From Rhodovibrionaceae bacterium (GTDB lineage Bacteria > Pseudomonadota > Alphaproteobacteria > Kiloniellales > DSM-21159), in assembly GCA_028279885.1 (NCBI GenBank), contig JANQMX010000102.1:1-40999 (forward strand): 40,999 bases of DNA, given 5' to 3'. Under the pieces are notes generated by a model. It was not told where the DNA came from. It saw only the letters and a list, made by a program, of their open reading frames with translations, and searched no databases. Positions 27,388-35,600 of this stretch are shown piece after piece; position 1 is the first letter of the stretch; each line of letters starts with the position of its first letter. Both the position numbers and the translations under genes were made by a program.

Positions 27388-27764
27388 GACCGCTCCTCAT
27401 TCTCAAGCTGCCGCCGTCCCCTCCGGCAACCTGGTCGGCAGAAATCGGAGATTCGCCGCCAGCGGAGAGATGTGCATTCCATGGGAGGCTCTCGGAGGAG
27501 CCGGGGACGAACCGCTTTCGCCACAGGCTGCCCACGCCACGCCGGCGCCGTTGCGCCATCGCTGTCTCTGCCTCCCTTGATTATGCCGGCTGACAGGACA
27601 GCGTTTCGTCAGCCGATTGGTAAGCCGAAAGATGCATCAACCATTTCTGATTTTCAATCCATTTGTTCTGTTATGCGGAATTAAAGATGCAAATTAATGA
27701 TCTTAACTTCGGCGTACTGAGTTATGCTACGCATCTCTTTGCAAATACCCTGGGAGACGATCCG
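27388..27764. other. 377-bp divergent intergenic region, TRAP operon / lyase gene
   Basis: No gene is supported here. The part near the TRAP operon is GC-rich. The part near the lyase gene (about 27590-27750) is AT-rich and contains the IclR-type site at 27666-27680. An open frame that extends the lyase N-terminus back to 27663 runs through this AT-rich control region and overlaps the operator, which argues against it being translated. Confidence 0.5.
27666..27680 (+). promoter_or_regulatory. Predicted IclR-type operator, site 3
   Basis: TTCTG-TTATG-CGGAA is the most symmetric of the four sites, with half-sites TTCTG and CGGAA inverted around 5 bases. It lies 85 bases before the lyase start at 27765. 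Confidence 0.55.
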
Positions 27765-28676
27765 ATGCGCAAAACGACGCAGTTGAAATCCATGATCACA
27801 CGGCGGGAGATCCTGGTCATGCCGGGCGCCTATGACCCGATCAGCACCCGCCTGATCACGCTGGCCGGCTTCGAAGCCGTGCAGTGCACGGGTCTCGGCA
27901 TCACCGCCGCCGCCCTCGGCCTGCCCGACTTCAGCGTGATCGGCATGAGCGACATGGTCGCGCGCACCGCGCGCATCGTCCGCGCCACCGACCTGCCGGT
28001 CATGGCCGACGGCGACAACGGCTTCGGCAACGCCGTCAACACCTTCCTCACGGTCCGAGAGTTCGATGCGGTCGGCGTTGCCGGCATCAACCTGGAAGAC
28101 CAGCAGATGCCCAAGCGCTGCGGACATCTCGCCGGCAAGCAGATCGTCTCCACGGCCGAGATGGTGCAGAAGATCCGCGCCGCGGTGGACGCCCGCCAGG
28201 ACTCGGACCTCGTCATCAACGCGCGCACCGACAGCCTGGCGCTCGGCGGGGTAGACGAGGCCATCGGCCGCGGCAACGCCTATCTGGAGGCCGGCGCCGA
28301 CATGGTGTTCGTCGACGGCGCCGACAGCGAGGCGCACATTGCCCAACTGGTCGCGGGCATCCGCGGCCCGATAGCGGTGAACATGGTCGAAGGCGGCAAG
28401 ACACCCCCCGGACTCACCGTGGAGCGCCTGCAAACCCTGGGCGTGGCCCGCGTCAGCCTGCCGCTGACCGCCCTTCTGGCCGCCGTCCAGGGGATGAAGC
28501 GGGCGCTGGCCAACCTCAAGGCCAGCGGCGACCCCGCCACATACCAGGCCGACCTGGCAGGCTTCGAGGAACTGCACAGTCTCGTCGGCATGGACCAAGT
28601 GCGCGCCATGGAGCAACACTACGCCACCGCACCCGGGCAAGAGGCCGGGGCGCCCCCTCAACCTCGCTGGCCATAG
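27765..28676 (+). CDS. Isocitrate lyase / PEP mutase family lyase 1
   Basis: This is a carbon-carbon lyase of the isocitrate lyase/PEP mutase superfamily, 303 residues from ATG 27765. GGGAG lies 8 bases before that start. Metal and substrate residues are seen in MADGDNGFGN (D82, D84) and in NLEDQQ. The KRCGH motif (117-121) carries the Cys typical of the 2-methylisocitrate lyase / 2,3-dimethylmalate lyase branch rather than PEP mutase proper. NMVEGGKTP (about 206-214) is also conserved. Likely reactions are cleavage of a 2-hydroxy di- or tricarboxylate to pyruvate or glyoxylate plus an acid; oxaloacetate decarboxylase-like activity is an alternative. It converges and overlaps by 19 bases with a second family member. 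Confidence 0.9.
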   Translation: MRKTTQLKSMITRREILVMPGAYDPISTRLITLAGFEAVQCTGLGITAAALGLPDFSVIGMSDMVARTARIVRATDLPVMADGDNGFGNAVNTFLTVREFDAVGVAGINLEDQQMPKRCGHLAGKQIVSTAEMVQKIRAAVDARQDSDLVINARTDSLALGGVDEAIGRGNAYLEAGADMVFVDGADSEAHIAQLVAGIRGPIAVNMVEGGKTPPGLTVERLQTLGVARVSLPLTALLAAVQGMKRALANLKASGDPATYQADLAGFEELHSLVGMDQVRAMEQHYATAPGQEAGAPPQPRWP

Positions 28677-29578
28677 CGGGCTTCCAGGGAAATCCAATCG
28701 TCGTAGTCGAACAGGGACCACAGGGCCCGGTGGTCGAACATGCGCTCGGCATGGCCGGCGGTGGTGCCGCTGGATTTCAGGTCCTGCATCAGCTCGAGGC
28801 CGGCTTTGCCGATCAGCCGCGTCAGAGAGTTGGGGAAGATCGCCAGATCGTACCCCAACGCTTCGAGGCGCTCGGCCGGCAAACAGGGCGTGTGCCCGCC
28901 CTCCACGATGTTGACGAGCAGCGGCGTATCGGGAAAGGCCCGGCAGATGGTTTCCATCTCCTCCTCGCTTGCCGGGCTTTCGACGAACAGCACATCGGCG
29001 CCAGCTTCCTTGTACTGGCCCACCCGGTCGATCGCGGCCTGAAGACCCAGGCTCGTGCGGGCGTCGCTGCGTGCGATGACCACGAAGGCATCGTCCAGGC
29101 GCGCATCACAGGCGGCCTTGACCCGCGCCACCATCTCTTGCGGTGCCACCAGCCTGCGGCCCAACTCGTGGCCGCAGCGCTTGGGCGCTTCCTGATCCTC
29201 GATCTGGATGGCGCTGACACCGCTGCGCTCGAACTCGCGCACGGTGCGCACGATGTTCAGCGGTCCGCCAAAGCCGGTATCGCCATCGGCGATCACTGGA
29301 ATGGTAAGGACATCGCAGATGCGTTTGACCCGGTCGAGAACCTCGGAAAAGGAGGCGAGCCCGACGTCGGGGGCCCCGAGACAGCTCATCGACACGCCGG
29401 AGCCGGTGATGTAGGCGGCCTCGAAGCCGGCGGTCTCGACCAAGCGCGCGGTCAGACAATCGAAACAGCCCGGCGCGATCAGCAGAGCCGATCGGCCAAG
29501 CCGGTCGCGCAGACGCGCATGGCGATTCTCGGTCAGGCGCAGGCTCGGCGGGCAGGCCGCGTTGAACGCCTCGGACAT
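28658..29578 (-). CDS. Isocitrate lyase / PEP mutase family lyase 2
   Basis: This is a second lyase of the same superfamily, 306 residues from ATG 29578 (MSEAFNA, with GAGGG 7 bases upstream). It has VIADGDTGFGG (D98, D100), the Cys-containing KRCGH motif (123-127) and NIVEGGHTP. It is clearly a paralogue of the convergent neighbour but quite diverged from it, so the two probably cleave different substrates or stereoisomers. It is the last gene of the ABC-transporter operon reading from 32529. An upstream start at 29623 would add 15 residues of poor family likeness. Confidence 0.9.
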   Translation of the reverse strand: MSEAFNAACPPSLRLTENRHARLRDRLGRSALLIAPGCFDCLTARLVETAGFEAAYITGSGVSMSCLGAPDVGLASFSEVLDRVKRICDVLTIPVIADGDTGFGGPLNIVRTVREFERSGVSAIQIEDQEAPKRCGHELGRRLVAPQEMVARVKAACDARLDDAFVVIARSDARTSLGLQAAIDRVGQYKEAGADVLFVESPASEEEMETICRAFPDTPLLVNIVEGGHTPCLPAERLEALGYDLAIFPNSLTRLIGKAGLELMQDLKSSGTTAGHAERMFDHRALWSLFDYDDWISLEARYGQRG

Positions 29579-29686
29579 GGTCGGCCCTCTTCGCTGTACC
29601 GCCGAGACCTCGGCCGGCTTCATCGTGCAAGACGGGGCGCGGAACAGCCTTCCGCGCCCCGCGCTTGCCGTCCATCTGGACGGGCG

Positions 29687-30733
29687 TCAGTTCGACGCCA
29701 GCGCCCGCTCCACGAACTCATTGGTGAAGGCCGTGTCGGCCAGGGACGGCTCGAACTGCCGGTCCGAGAACTTGTTCAGAAAACCGATGACCCGCAGGAG
29801 CTGTTCGCGCGAAACCTCCGGCGATTTCGGATAGGCCTTGACGACACGGCTCCACGCCGCATCGAACAGCGTCTTGTCGAACTGGTCGAAGTAGGCGTCA
29901 TACACCGCGTCGCGCACCTTTTCGGTACGAGCAGGATCGTGCATGGCCTGGGTGGCGGCGTAGATTGCCTCGACCACGCTGACGCTCCGCTCCGGGTTCT
30001 CCTCCAGCCAGCTCTCCCGCGCGTTCAAGGTGATGTAGAGGTATCCGTTCAGATCCGGAATCTGCCCGGCGGCCATGTCGAACAGCAGAAAGGCATCGTG
30101 CTTGGCGATGGCCGTATCCGAGGTCGGATTGGACAGGATGAAGGCATCGATGCGCCCCAGCTCGAACGCCGCCAGCAATTCCCGGCTGCCGCCGACGAAG
30201 ACAACGGTCGCGTCGGTCTCCGGGTTGTAGCCGCCCTGCTCCAGCATATAGAGGGCAAGCTGGTGCGTGCCGCTGCCGGCGCCGGTCACGCCGATCCTCA
30301 GATCCTTAAGCGCCTTCAGACGCTCTTCTACGCTGGAGTCCTCCGTCAGACCCCGCTCTTCGGCGATGTCGCCCTGGATGACGACGTTGGAAGCGTACTG
30401 GGTCATCAGGGCAGTGAAGATCCTCACGTCCGTGCCTTGCTGGGCGGCGCGCATGGCCGCCGCCGGCGTGCCCGGATAGACATGGGTATCCCCGCCGATC
30501 ACGGAGGCCATGGCGGCACCGCCACCGGCCTTGAAGACCTGAAGGTCGGCCTCGATGCCGTGCTCGTCGAAGTAGCCCATGACATCGGCCACATAGACCG
30601 GCAGATAGAGCATGCCGACGCTCGGCATGGCGAAGGTGACCTCGTGTTTGTCCTGGGCGACGGACGGCAGTGCCGCCACCGTAAGCAGCAGGGCCGCAGC
30701 CGCCCCGACAATCCAATTTCGAAGACTCGTCAT
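29687..30733 (-). CDS. ABC transporter substrate-binding protein, NMT1/NitT-TauT type
   Basis: This periplasmic binding protein has 348 residues from ATG 30733. It begins MTSLRNWIVG followed by a hydrophobic core ending ALPSVAQ, a good signal peptide, with AAGGAG 8 bases upstream. The mature region starts HEVTFAMPSVGMLYLPVYVADVMGYFDEHGIEADL, typical of the SsuA/TauA/NMT1 group that binds sulfonates, nitrate-like ions, pyrimidines or aromatic acids. The ligand is not predictable. It is in one operon with permease and ATPase genes upstream and a lyase gene downstream. Confidence 0.92.
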   Translation of the reverse strand: MTSLRNWIVGAAAALLLTVAALPSVAQDKHEVTFAMPSVGMLYLPVYVADVMGYFDEHGIEADLQVFKAGGGAAMASVIGGDTHVYPGTPAAAMRAAQQGTDVRIFTALMTQYASNVVIQGDIAEERGLTEDSSVEERLKALKDLRIGVTGAGSGTHQLALYMLEQGGYNPETDATVVFVGGSRELLAAFELGRIDAFILSNPTSDTAIAKHDAFLLFDMAAGQIPDLNGYLYITLNARESWLEENPERSVSVVEAIYAATQAMHDPARTEKVRDAVYDAYFDQFDKTLFDAAWSRVVKAYPKSPEVSREQLLRVIGFLNKFSDRQFEPSLADTAFTNEFVERALASN

Positions 30734-30796
30734 GATGTTGCTCCTTGTCGTTCCGGAACTCTCATGCCGATCGCGGCACACGGGGATAGTCCGCGG

Positions 30797-31672
30797 CTAG
30801 ATCGACATCTCCCGCTTGTCCTCTACGGTCTTCCACGGCATGGCTTTCTTCTCGAACCACTTGACCGCGAAGTTGAGCGCCAAGGCCAACATCATGATGG
30901 CGATCAGCGCGGCGAACATTCCCGAGGTATCGAACTGCCCCGAGGCGTCGGCCAACAGGTAGCCCAGGCCCTTGTTGGAGGCGATCAGCTCACCGACGAT
31001 GGCCCCGATCAGGGCATAGGGCACCGACAGGCGCAGCCCGTTGAACACCCAGGTGATGGCCGAGGGGATGACCACCTTGCGTAGGATGTCGCTTTCGCTC
31101 GCGCCCATCAGCCGCATGATGGCGATCTGCTCGCGGCTGACCGCGCGGACCCCGGAGTAGGTGTTCAGGAACACCAGAAAGAACACGATGGTCGCGGTCA
31201 GATAGATCTTCATGTCGATACCGATGCCGAACCACAGGATGAACATCGGCGCGAGCGCGATTTTGGGCAGGCTGTAGAACATCATGATGAAGGGGTCGAG
31301 CACGTCGGCAAGCGTCTGCGCCCGGCCGAGCACGACGCCGAAGGTCATGCCGATCGCGCTGCCCAACAGGAAACCCAGCAGCGCCTCGATGCTGGTGATG
31401 CCCGCGTGGAAGAACAGCTTGCCGGACATCGCCCAGATGTACAGGGTCTCCGCAATCTCGGTCGGCTTGCCGATGAAGAAGTCGGAAATGAGGCGGCCGG
31501 CGGCGAACTGCCAGAGGGAAACGATTCCGACCAGCAGTAAGGCGCGGGCGAGCCAGATCTTCTGCCGGCGCCGGCGTTCGGCCTGCTTGCGCGCCTCGGC
31601 AGTGCTCTGCGGTTTCCGAAGGGACTCGGCAGCGGGCGACGGCGCGGCCCGTGGTTGCGTCGTATCGGCCAT
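30797..31672 (-). CDS. ABC transporter permease, NitT/TauT type
   Basis: This is an inner-membrane permease of 291 residues from ATG 31672. GGAGGA lies 8 bases upstream, and the start is 2 bases after the ATPase stop. A basic, polar N-terminus of about 45 residues is followed by about six membrane segments. The EAA-type loop that docks on the ATPase is visible as IMRLMGASESDILRKVVIPSA. The segment ALIGAIVGELIASNKGLGYLL is typical of SsuC/TauC permeases. An earlier start at 31717 would overlap the ATPase gene. Confidence 0.92.
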   Translation of the reverse strand: MADTTQPRAAPSPAAESLRKPQSTAEARKQAERRRRQKIWLARALLLVGIVSLWQFAAGRLISDFFIGKPTEIAETLYIWAMSGKLFFHAGITSIEALLGFLLGSAIGMTFGVVLGRAQTLADVLDPFIMMFYSLPKIALAPMFILWFGIGIDMKIYLTATIVFFLVFLNTYSGVRAVSREQIAIMRLMGASESDILRKVVIPSAITWVFNGLRLSVPYALIGAIVGELIASNKGLGYLLADASGQFDTSGMFAALIAIMMLALALNFAVKWFEKKAMPWKTVEDKREMSI

Positions 31673-31674
31673 GG

Positions 31675-32529
31675 CTAGTCCTCCATCTGCTCCATGTCCG
31701 GAGACAGCAGATCCCAAAGTTCGGCCGTCAGATCCCGATAGGTCGCGTTGTGACGCAAGCGCATCAGGTCGCGCTCGCGCGGCAGCGGCACATCGACCAC
31801 CCGCGCAATAGTCCCCGGCCGGTGGGTGAAGACCACGCAGCGGTCGGCCAGGCTGACCGCCTCATCCAGGTCGTGGGTAACGAAGACCGTGGTTTTCCCC
31901 AACGCCATGGCAAGGCTGCGGATCTCGATCTGCATCTTCAGTCGGAGCTGCGCGTCGAGCGCGCCGAACGGCTCGTCCATCAGCAGCGCCTCTGGGTCAT
32001 AGGCGAGCAGGCGGGCCAAGGCGCAGCGCTTGCGCATGCCGCCCGAGAGCTGGGAGGGATAGGACTTTTCGAAGCCCTTGAGCCCAACCTTGTGCAAGAG
32101 GCTCTCGACCCGGTCGCGGGCCTCGCCTTTCGGGACCCCGCGGATTTCGAGCGGTACCTTCACATTGCCCATGACGTCGCGCCAGGGCAGCAGGTGATCG
32201 TTCTGCGTCATGTAGCCGACGCGCTGGTTGTAGGGGGCGACCACGGCGCCGCGGTAGTGGACGGTCCCGGTGGTGGGCTCGAACAGGCCGGCGGCCATGT
32301 TGAGCAGGGTCGACTTGCCGCAACCGGACGGGCCGACCAGCGTGACGAACTCACCCTCGCGAACATCCAGGGTGATGTCGCGCACGGCGACCACATCACC
32401 CTGCAGGGTCTCGAATGTCTTTCCGACCCCCCGGTAGGAAATCAACGTGGGGCTGGCCTCTGCTATCGGTCGCGTCTCGACCGAAGCCTCCTGGTCCACG
32501 GCGGCTGCCGTGACCGCTCTCTCAAACAT
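31675..32529 (-). CDS. ABC transporter ATP-binding protein, NitT/TauT type
   Basis: This is the nucleotide-binding subunit, 284 residues. Walker A GPSGCGKST starts at residue 66, and YMTQNDHLLPW is the Q-loop. The signature LSGGMRKR, Walker B ALLMDEPFGALD and the H-loop VFVTHDLDEAV are all intact. GGGGAG precedes ATG 32529. It is the first gene of the four-gene operon ATPase, permease, binding protein, lyase 2. The order suggests that the imported compound, or a product of it, is a lyase substrate. Confidence 0.95.
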   Translation of the reverse strand: MFERAVTAAAVDQEASVETRPIAEASPTLISYRGVGKTFETLQGDVVAVRDITLDVREGEFVTLVGPSGCGKSTLLNMAAGLFEPTTGTVHYRGAVVAPYNQRVGYMTQNDHLLPWRDVMGNVKVPLEIRGVPKGEARDRVESLLHKVGLKGFEKSYPSQLSGGMRKRCALARLLAYDPEALLMDEPFGALDAQLRLKMQIEIRSLAMALGKTTVFVTHDLDEAVSLADRCVVFTHRPGTIARVVDVPLPRERDLMRLRHNATYRDLTAELWDLLSPDMEQMED

Positions 32530-32588
32530 TCGCTCCCCATTCCTTGTTTATTTAGCCTCCCAGGCACGGCAGGTCACTAGATTGCTCA

Positions 32589-32617
32589 GCGATACCAGTA
32601 TCTCAATTTAGCGTCAA
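32589..32617 (-). promoter_or_regulatory. Predicted promoter of the ABC-transporter operon
   Basis: On the minus strand TTGACG (32617-32612) and TATCGC (32594-32589) are 17 bases apart. The -35 box is strong and the -10 box weak. The IclR-type site 4 begins 5 bases upstream of the -35 box, a position that would suit an activator. Confidence 0.45.
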
Positions 32618-32621
32618 TATA

Positions 32622-32636
32622 TTCTGCTATGCAGTT
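32622..32636 (+). promoter_or_regulatory. Predicted IclR-type operator, site 4
   Basis: TTCTG-CTATG-CAGTT lies between the ABC operon and the IclR gene. It shares the core of the other three sites, and TATG before the right half also occurs in site 3. A full TATAAT box for the IclR gene follows at 32672-32677 with no good -35 box. Confidence 0.55.
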
Positions 32637-32755
32637 TCTATAAATCACTATCGCCAACCCAAAGCCGCTGCTATAATACTGTTGTTGTTTAAAGTCTTTC
32701 CGGTCGGCACTCGATCGGCAGCCCGGCCCGCCACCTTGAGCAGGAAGATGACGTC

Positions 32756-33589
32756 ATGAAAGCCAACCCCGTCCCCCTCGCCGAGGATGCTTATCTTGAG
32801 AAGGACGACGAGATTTCCCCGGACGCCAGCGCCGATCGCAAGTTCATTACGGCCCTGGCCCGCGGGTTCGAGGTGCTGCGCGCCTTCAAGCCGGGCAGCG
32901 GGGCACTGGGCAACCAGGAGCTGTCGCGCATCACCCATATCCCGAAAGCCACGGTATCCCGGCTGACCCATACCCTTTCGGAGTTGGGCTACCTCCGGCA
33001 CCTGAAAGCGGAGGGCAAGTACGAGCCCACGGAATCGATCCTGGCGCTTGGCTATGCGGTGCTGTCGAACATGCTGGTGCGCCAGATCGCCCACGGCCCG
33101 ATGCAGGAGCTGGCCATGCAGCACCAGGTTTCGGTCGGCTTGGCCAGCCGTGACCGGCTCAGCATGATCTTCGTCGATGTCTGCAATGGCCGGTCACTCG
33201 GCACCCTGCGGCTAGAAATCGGCTCACGCGTGCCGATGCCGAACACAGCGGTCGGACGGGCCTTCCTGGCCGGCGTGCAGGAGCAGGAGCGCCAGTTCTT
33301 CTACGAGCGCTTCGAACAGCGGCTGGGCGCGGGCAAGTGGGCCGCGCTGAAGGACCGGGTGGAGGACGCCATCACCCAGGTGGAGGACCGGGGCTTCTGC
33401 TATCTGGAGGACGAGTGGCACCACGGCATGCGCGCCGTCGGAACTCCGCTGGTCTCCATGGACGGACAGACGGTGATGGGCATCATGTGCGGGGCCCCCG
33501 CCTTCGTGGTCGACCGCGAGAAGCTGGAAGGAGAGCTGGGTCCTAGGCTCGCCTACCTCTGCCGTAGTCTCGCGCCCATGCTCCGCTGA
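32756..33589 (+). CDS. IclR-family transcriptional regulator
   Basis: This is a DNA-binding regulator of 277 residues. An N-terminal winged helix is at about residues 35-95 (ALARGFEVLRAF, then NQELSRITHIPKATVSRLTHTL). The C-terminal IclR effector domain follows (SVGLASRDRLSMIFVDVC; GRAFLAG; GTPLV near the end). IclR proteins usually bind short palindromic sites and respond to small organic acids. It is divergent from the ABC operon. A shared 15-base motif in four promoter regions of the island suggests that this protein controls the transporter, lyase, CoA-transferase, crotonase and thiolase genes. AGGAAG lies 8 bases before ATG 32756. Confidence 0.94.
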   Translation: MKANPVPLAEDAYLEKDDEISPDASADRKFITALARGFEVLRAFKPGSGALGNQELSRITHIPKATVSRLTHTLSELGYLRHLKAEGKYEPTESILALGYAVLSNMLVRQIAHGPMQELAMQHQVSVGLASRDRLSMIFVDVCNGRSLGTLRLEIGSRVPMPNTAVGRAFLAGVQEQERQFFYERFEQRLGAGKWAALKDRVEDAITQVEDRGFCYLEDEWHHGMRAVGTPLVSMDGQTVMGIMCGAPAFVVDREKLEGELGPRLAYLCRSLAPMLR

Positions 33590-33741
33590 CAGCCGTCACG
33601 CCGATCCGAGAAGCCGTCCGGCGTGCGTCGAGGCCGCCCCCGGCAGCCTGTGGGAGATCGAGCGAGAGGCTGCGGCCGCTGGTCGAGACCCTAAGATCAT
33701 AACGCTCTAGCCCTGCCTGCTGTCACCTGAGGGAGAAACCC

Positions 33742-34452
33742 ATGACGACCACCGACAAGATAGAGAAATGGCGCGGCTTCGTGCCCGATGCTGAGCTCGA
33801 AACCTACATCAAGGGCGGCTTCGGCAACAGGATCGGCCTGGGTCGGCGGCCGGCCCTGCTCAACATCGACACCACCTATATGTTCGTGGACCCGGCGTAC
33901 AGCCAGTGCGGCGCCGAAGACCCCGCGCTGCTGGCCGCCATCGAGCGGATCACCGGGACCTTCCGCCGGCTCGACCTTCCCATCTACTACAGCCGCCGCG
34001 ACGACCGTACGCACCCCGTGCGGCGCGGCATCTGGAATCTGAAGCTGGGGACCGCCGACGACATTCAGTACAGCCGCGATCCACGGGCGGACGAGTGGCC
34101 GGACCGCTATGCGCCGCGAGAACGAGACGTCATCGTGTACAAGAACAAGCCCTCCAGCTTCTTCGAGACGCCGCTGGAGTCCTTCCTGCGCTACGACGAC
34201 GTGGACACGCTGATCTGCATCGGGATCTCCACCAGCGGCTGCGTCCGCGCCGGCGTGACCGATGCCTTCTCCCACAACTTCCGGGTCATCGTGCCGCAGG
34301 AGGCGGTCGGAGATCGCTGCGCGACGGCACACCAGAGCAGCCTCTTCGACATGGACATGAAGTTCGCGGACGTCGAACCACTCGACCGCGTGATCGCCGA
34401 CCTTGAAGCCCGCTTCGGCGCCCTTGCGCAGGACACCCATGCAGCACAGTAA
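33742..34452 (+). CDS. Isochorismatase-family cysteine hydrolase 2 (N-carbamoylsarcosine amidase-like)
   Basis: This is a second amidohydrolase of 236 residues. The likely triad is D43 in LLNIDTTYMF, K134 in VYKNKPSSFF and C167 in STSGCVRAG. The Lys-Cys spacing of 33 equals that in N-carbamoylsarcosine amidase, and the general layout, with a long loop between Asp and Lys, is closer to that enzyme than to hydrolase 1. GGGAG precedes ATG 33742. It follows the IclR gene by 152 bases on the same strand. A role in hydrolysing an amide intermediate of the island's substrate is inferred. Confidence 0.92.
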   Translation: MTTTDKIEKWRGFVPDAELETYIKGGFGNRIGLGRRPALLNIDTTYMFVDPAYSQCGAEDPALLAAIERITGTFRRLDLPIYYSRRDDRTHPVRRGIWNLKLGTADDIQYSRDPRADEWPDRYAPRERDVIVYKNKPSSFFETPLESFLRYDDVDTLICIGISTSGCVRAGVTDAFSHNFRVIVPQEAVGDRCATAHQSSLFDMDMKFADVEPLDRVIADLEARFGALAQDTHAAQ

Positions 34453-34616
34453 CTTCCGGGGAAGCGGGAGACGCGCGCCCTCAGGCCTGCCGGGCTAGGA
34501 CTACGGCGGCGGCCGGAGCGCAGGTCTCCGCCGTGAACCGGGCTAGCGCATCCGCCATGTCGCACAGCGACGGCTCTCCCCCATGGCGTCGTCTCGCGTC
34601 GGCCACTCTGTTAATA

Positions 34617-34636
34617 TTGTCATGTCAACGATACCT
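34617..34636 (+). promoter_or_regulatory. Predicted GntR operator, site 1 (upstream of its own gene)
   Basis: TTGTCA-N8-ATACCT has the same half-site order and the same 14-base offset as the inverted repeat at 35504-35523. It is 78 bases before the GntR start codon. Autoregulation is inferred. Confidence 0.45.
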
Positions 34637-34713
34637 TTTGAAAGCGCTCGACGCCGTGCGCCTCCCCCAACCAAGCGGCCGGGCGGACACGCGACCGGAC
34701 GGGAAGGAAAAGC

Positions 34714-35478
34714 ATGGCTACCCTGCCGCTCTATCATCGCATCTACACGGTCCTGACCGAGCAGATCCAAGACGGCGAGTATCCGCCCGGCAGCAAGCTG
34801 CCCGGCGAAATGACGCTCGCCCGCCAGTTCGACGTTTCCCGGGTGACCATTCGCCGGACCCTCGACCAACTGGAGCGCCATGGTCTGGTAGAGCGCCTCC
34901 AAGGCCGGGGCACTTTCGTGCGCGCCGGCCGGGCCGCCGAGCCGGTACGGGCCGAAGTGATCGGGCTGGTGGAGAACCTCTTGGCCATGGGCCTGCGGAC
35001 CAAAGTCAAAGTCCTGCACTTCGCCTTCGAGCCGGCGCCCGCGCCGGTCGCCGAGCGCCTGGGGATCGCCAGCGGCACCATCGCTCTGCATACCATCCGT
35101 CTGCGCAGCTACAAGGGCGCGCCGTTCTCCTACGCCGTGACCTGGCTGCCCGAAGCGATCGGACGAACTTTCGGGCGCAGGGATCTGACCTCCACGCCGC
35201 TGATGCGCCTCCTCGCCCGGGGCGGCGCAGCGCCGGCGGCGGCCAGCCAGAGGGTATTCGCACGCGCCGCCGGGGCCAAGGTCGCGGCGTTGCTGGAGGT
35301 GGATGTCGGCGCCCCGCTACTGGGCATCGAGCGCAGCGTGCGCGACGTCCGGGACCGGCCGGTGGAGCACCTGCGCGCCCTCTACCGTCCGGACCGCTAC
35401 GAGTTCGAAATGGACATGCAGATCCAACCCCACGACCCCGATGCCTTGTGGGAGCCCGTCGGGCCGGCCAGCGCCTGA
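34714..35478 (+). CDS. GntR-family regulator with UTRA effector domain (HutC subfamily)
   Basis: This is a transcriptional regulator of 254 residues. The winged helix is at about residues 5-72 (LYHRIYTVLTEQIQDGEYPPG; LARQFDVSRVTIRRTLDQLERHGLV; GRGTFV). The UTRA ligand domain follows, with FEPAPAPVAERLG, the paired ALHTIRLR segment, and the typical end [27 protein letters not shown] precedes ATG 34714. It lies directly upstream of an acyl-CoA dehydrogenase operon on the same strand. An inverted repeat over that operon's predicted promoter, also seen upstream of this gene, suggests repression of both. Confidence 0.94.
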   Translation: MATLPLYHRIYTVLTEQIQDGEYPPGSKLPGEMTLARQFDVSRVTIRRTLDQLERHGLVERLQGRGTFVRAGRAAEPVRAEVIGLVENLLAMGLRTKVKVLHFAFEPAPAPVAERLGIASGTIALHTIRLRSYKGAPFSYAVTWLPEAIGRTFGRRDLTSTPLMRLLARGGAAPAAASQRVFARAAGAKVAALLEVDVGAPLLGIERSVRDVRDRPVEHLRALYRPDRYEFEMDMQIQPHDPDALWEPVGPASA

Positions 35479-35486
35479 CCCTTCTT

Positions 35487-35515
35487 TTGCCTTTCGGCAT
35501 AAATTGTATTAAAGT
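35487..35515 (+). promoter_or_regulatory. Predicted promoter of the acyl-CoA dehydrogenase operon
   Basis: A TTGCCT -35 box (35487-35492) and a TAAAGT -10 box (35510-35515) are separated by 17 bases. The predicted GntR site overlaps the -10 box, which suits repression. Confidence 0.4.
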
Positions 35516-35523
35516 AGATACAA
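35504..35523 (+). promoter_or_regulatory. Predicted GntR operator, site 2
   Basis: TTGTAT-N8-ATACAA is a perfect 6-8-6 inverted repeat, 78 bases before the acyl-CoA dehydrogenase start. The half-sites resemble the GT..AC type bound by HutC-subfamily regulators. Confidence 0.6.
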
Positions 35524-35600
35524 GAAGACACAAATCAGATCGCTCCCGCCATCCCATAAAGCAGGTCGGACGATCGGGGGTCATAAGGACGGGGGACACC

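Noticed and set aside
27884-31084. A 1066-codon open frame on the plus strand across several genes
   Set aside because: It runs through the lyase gene in another frame and antisense to four genes with intact catalytic motifs. Its translation is Arg/His/Gly-rich without any family pattern.
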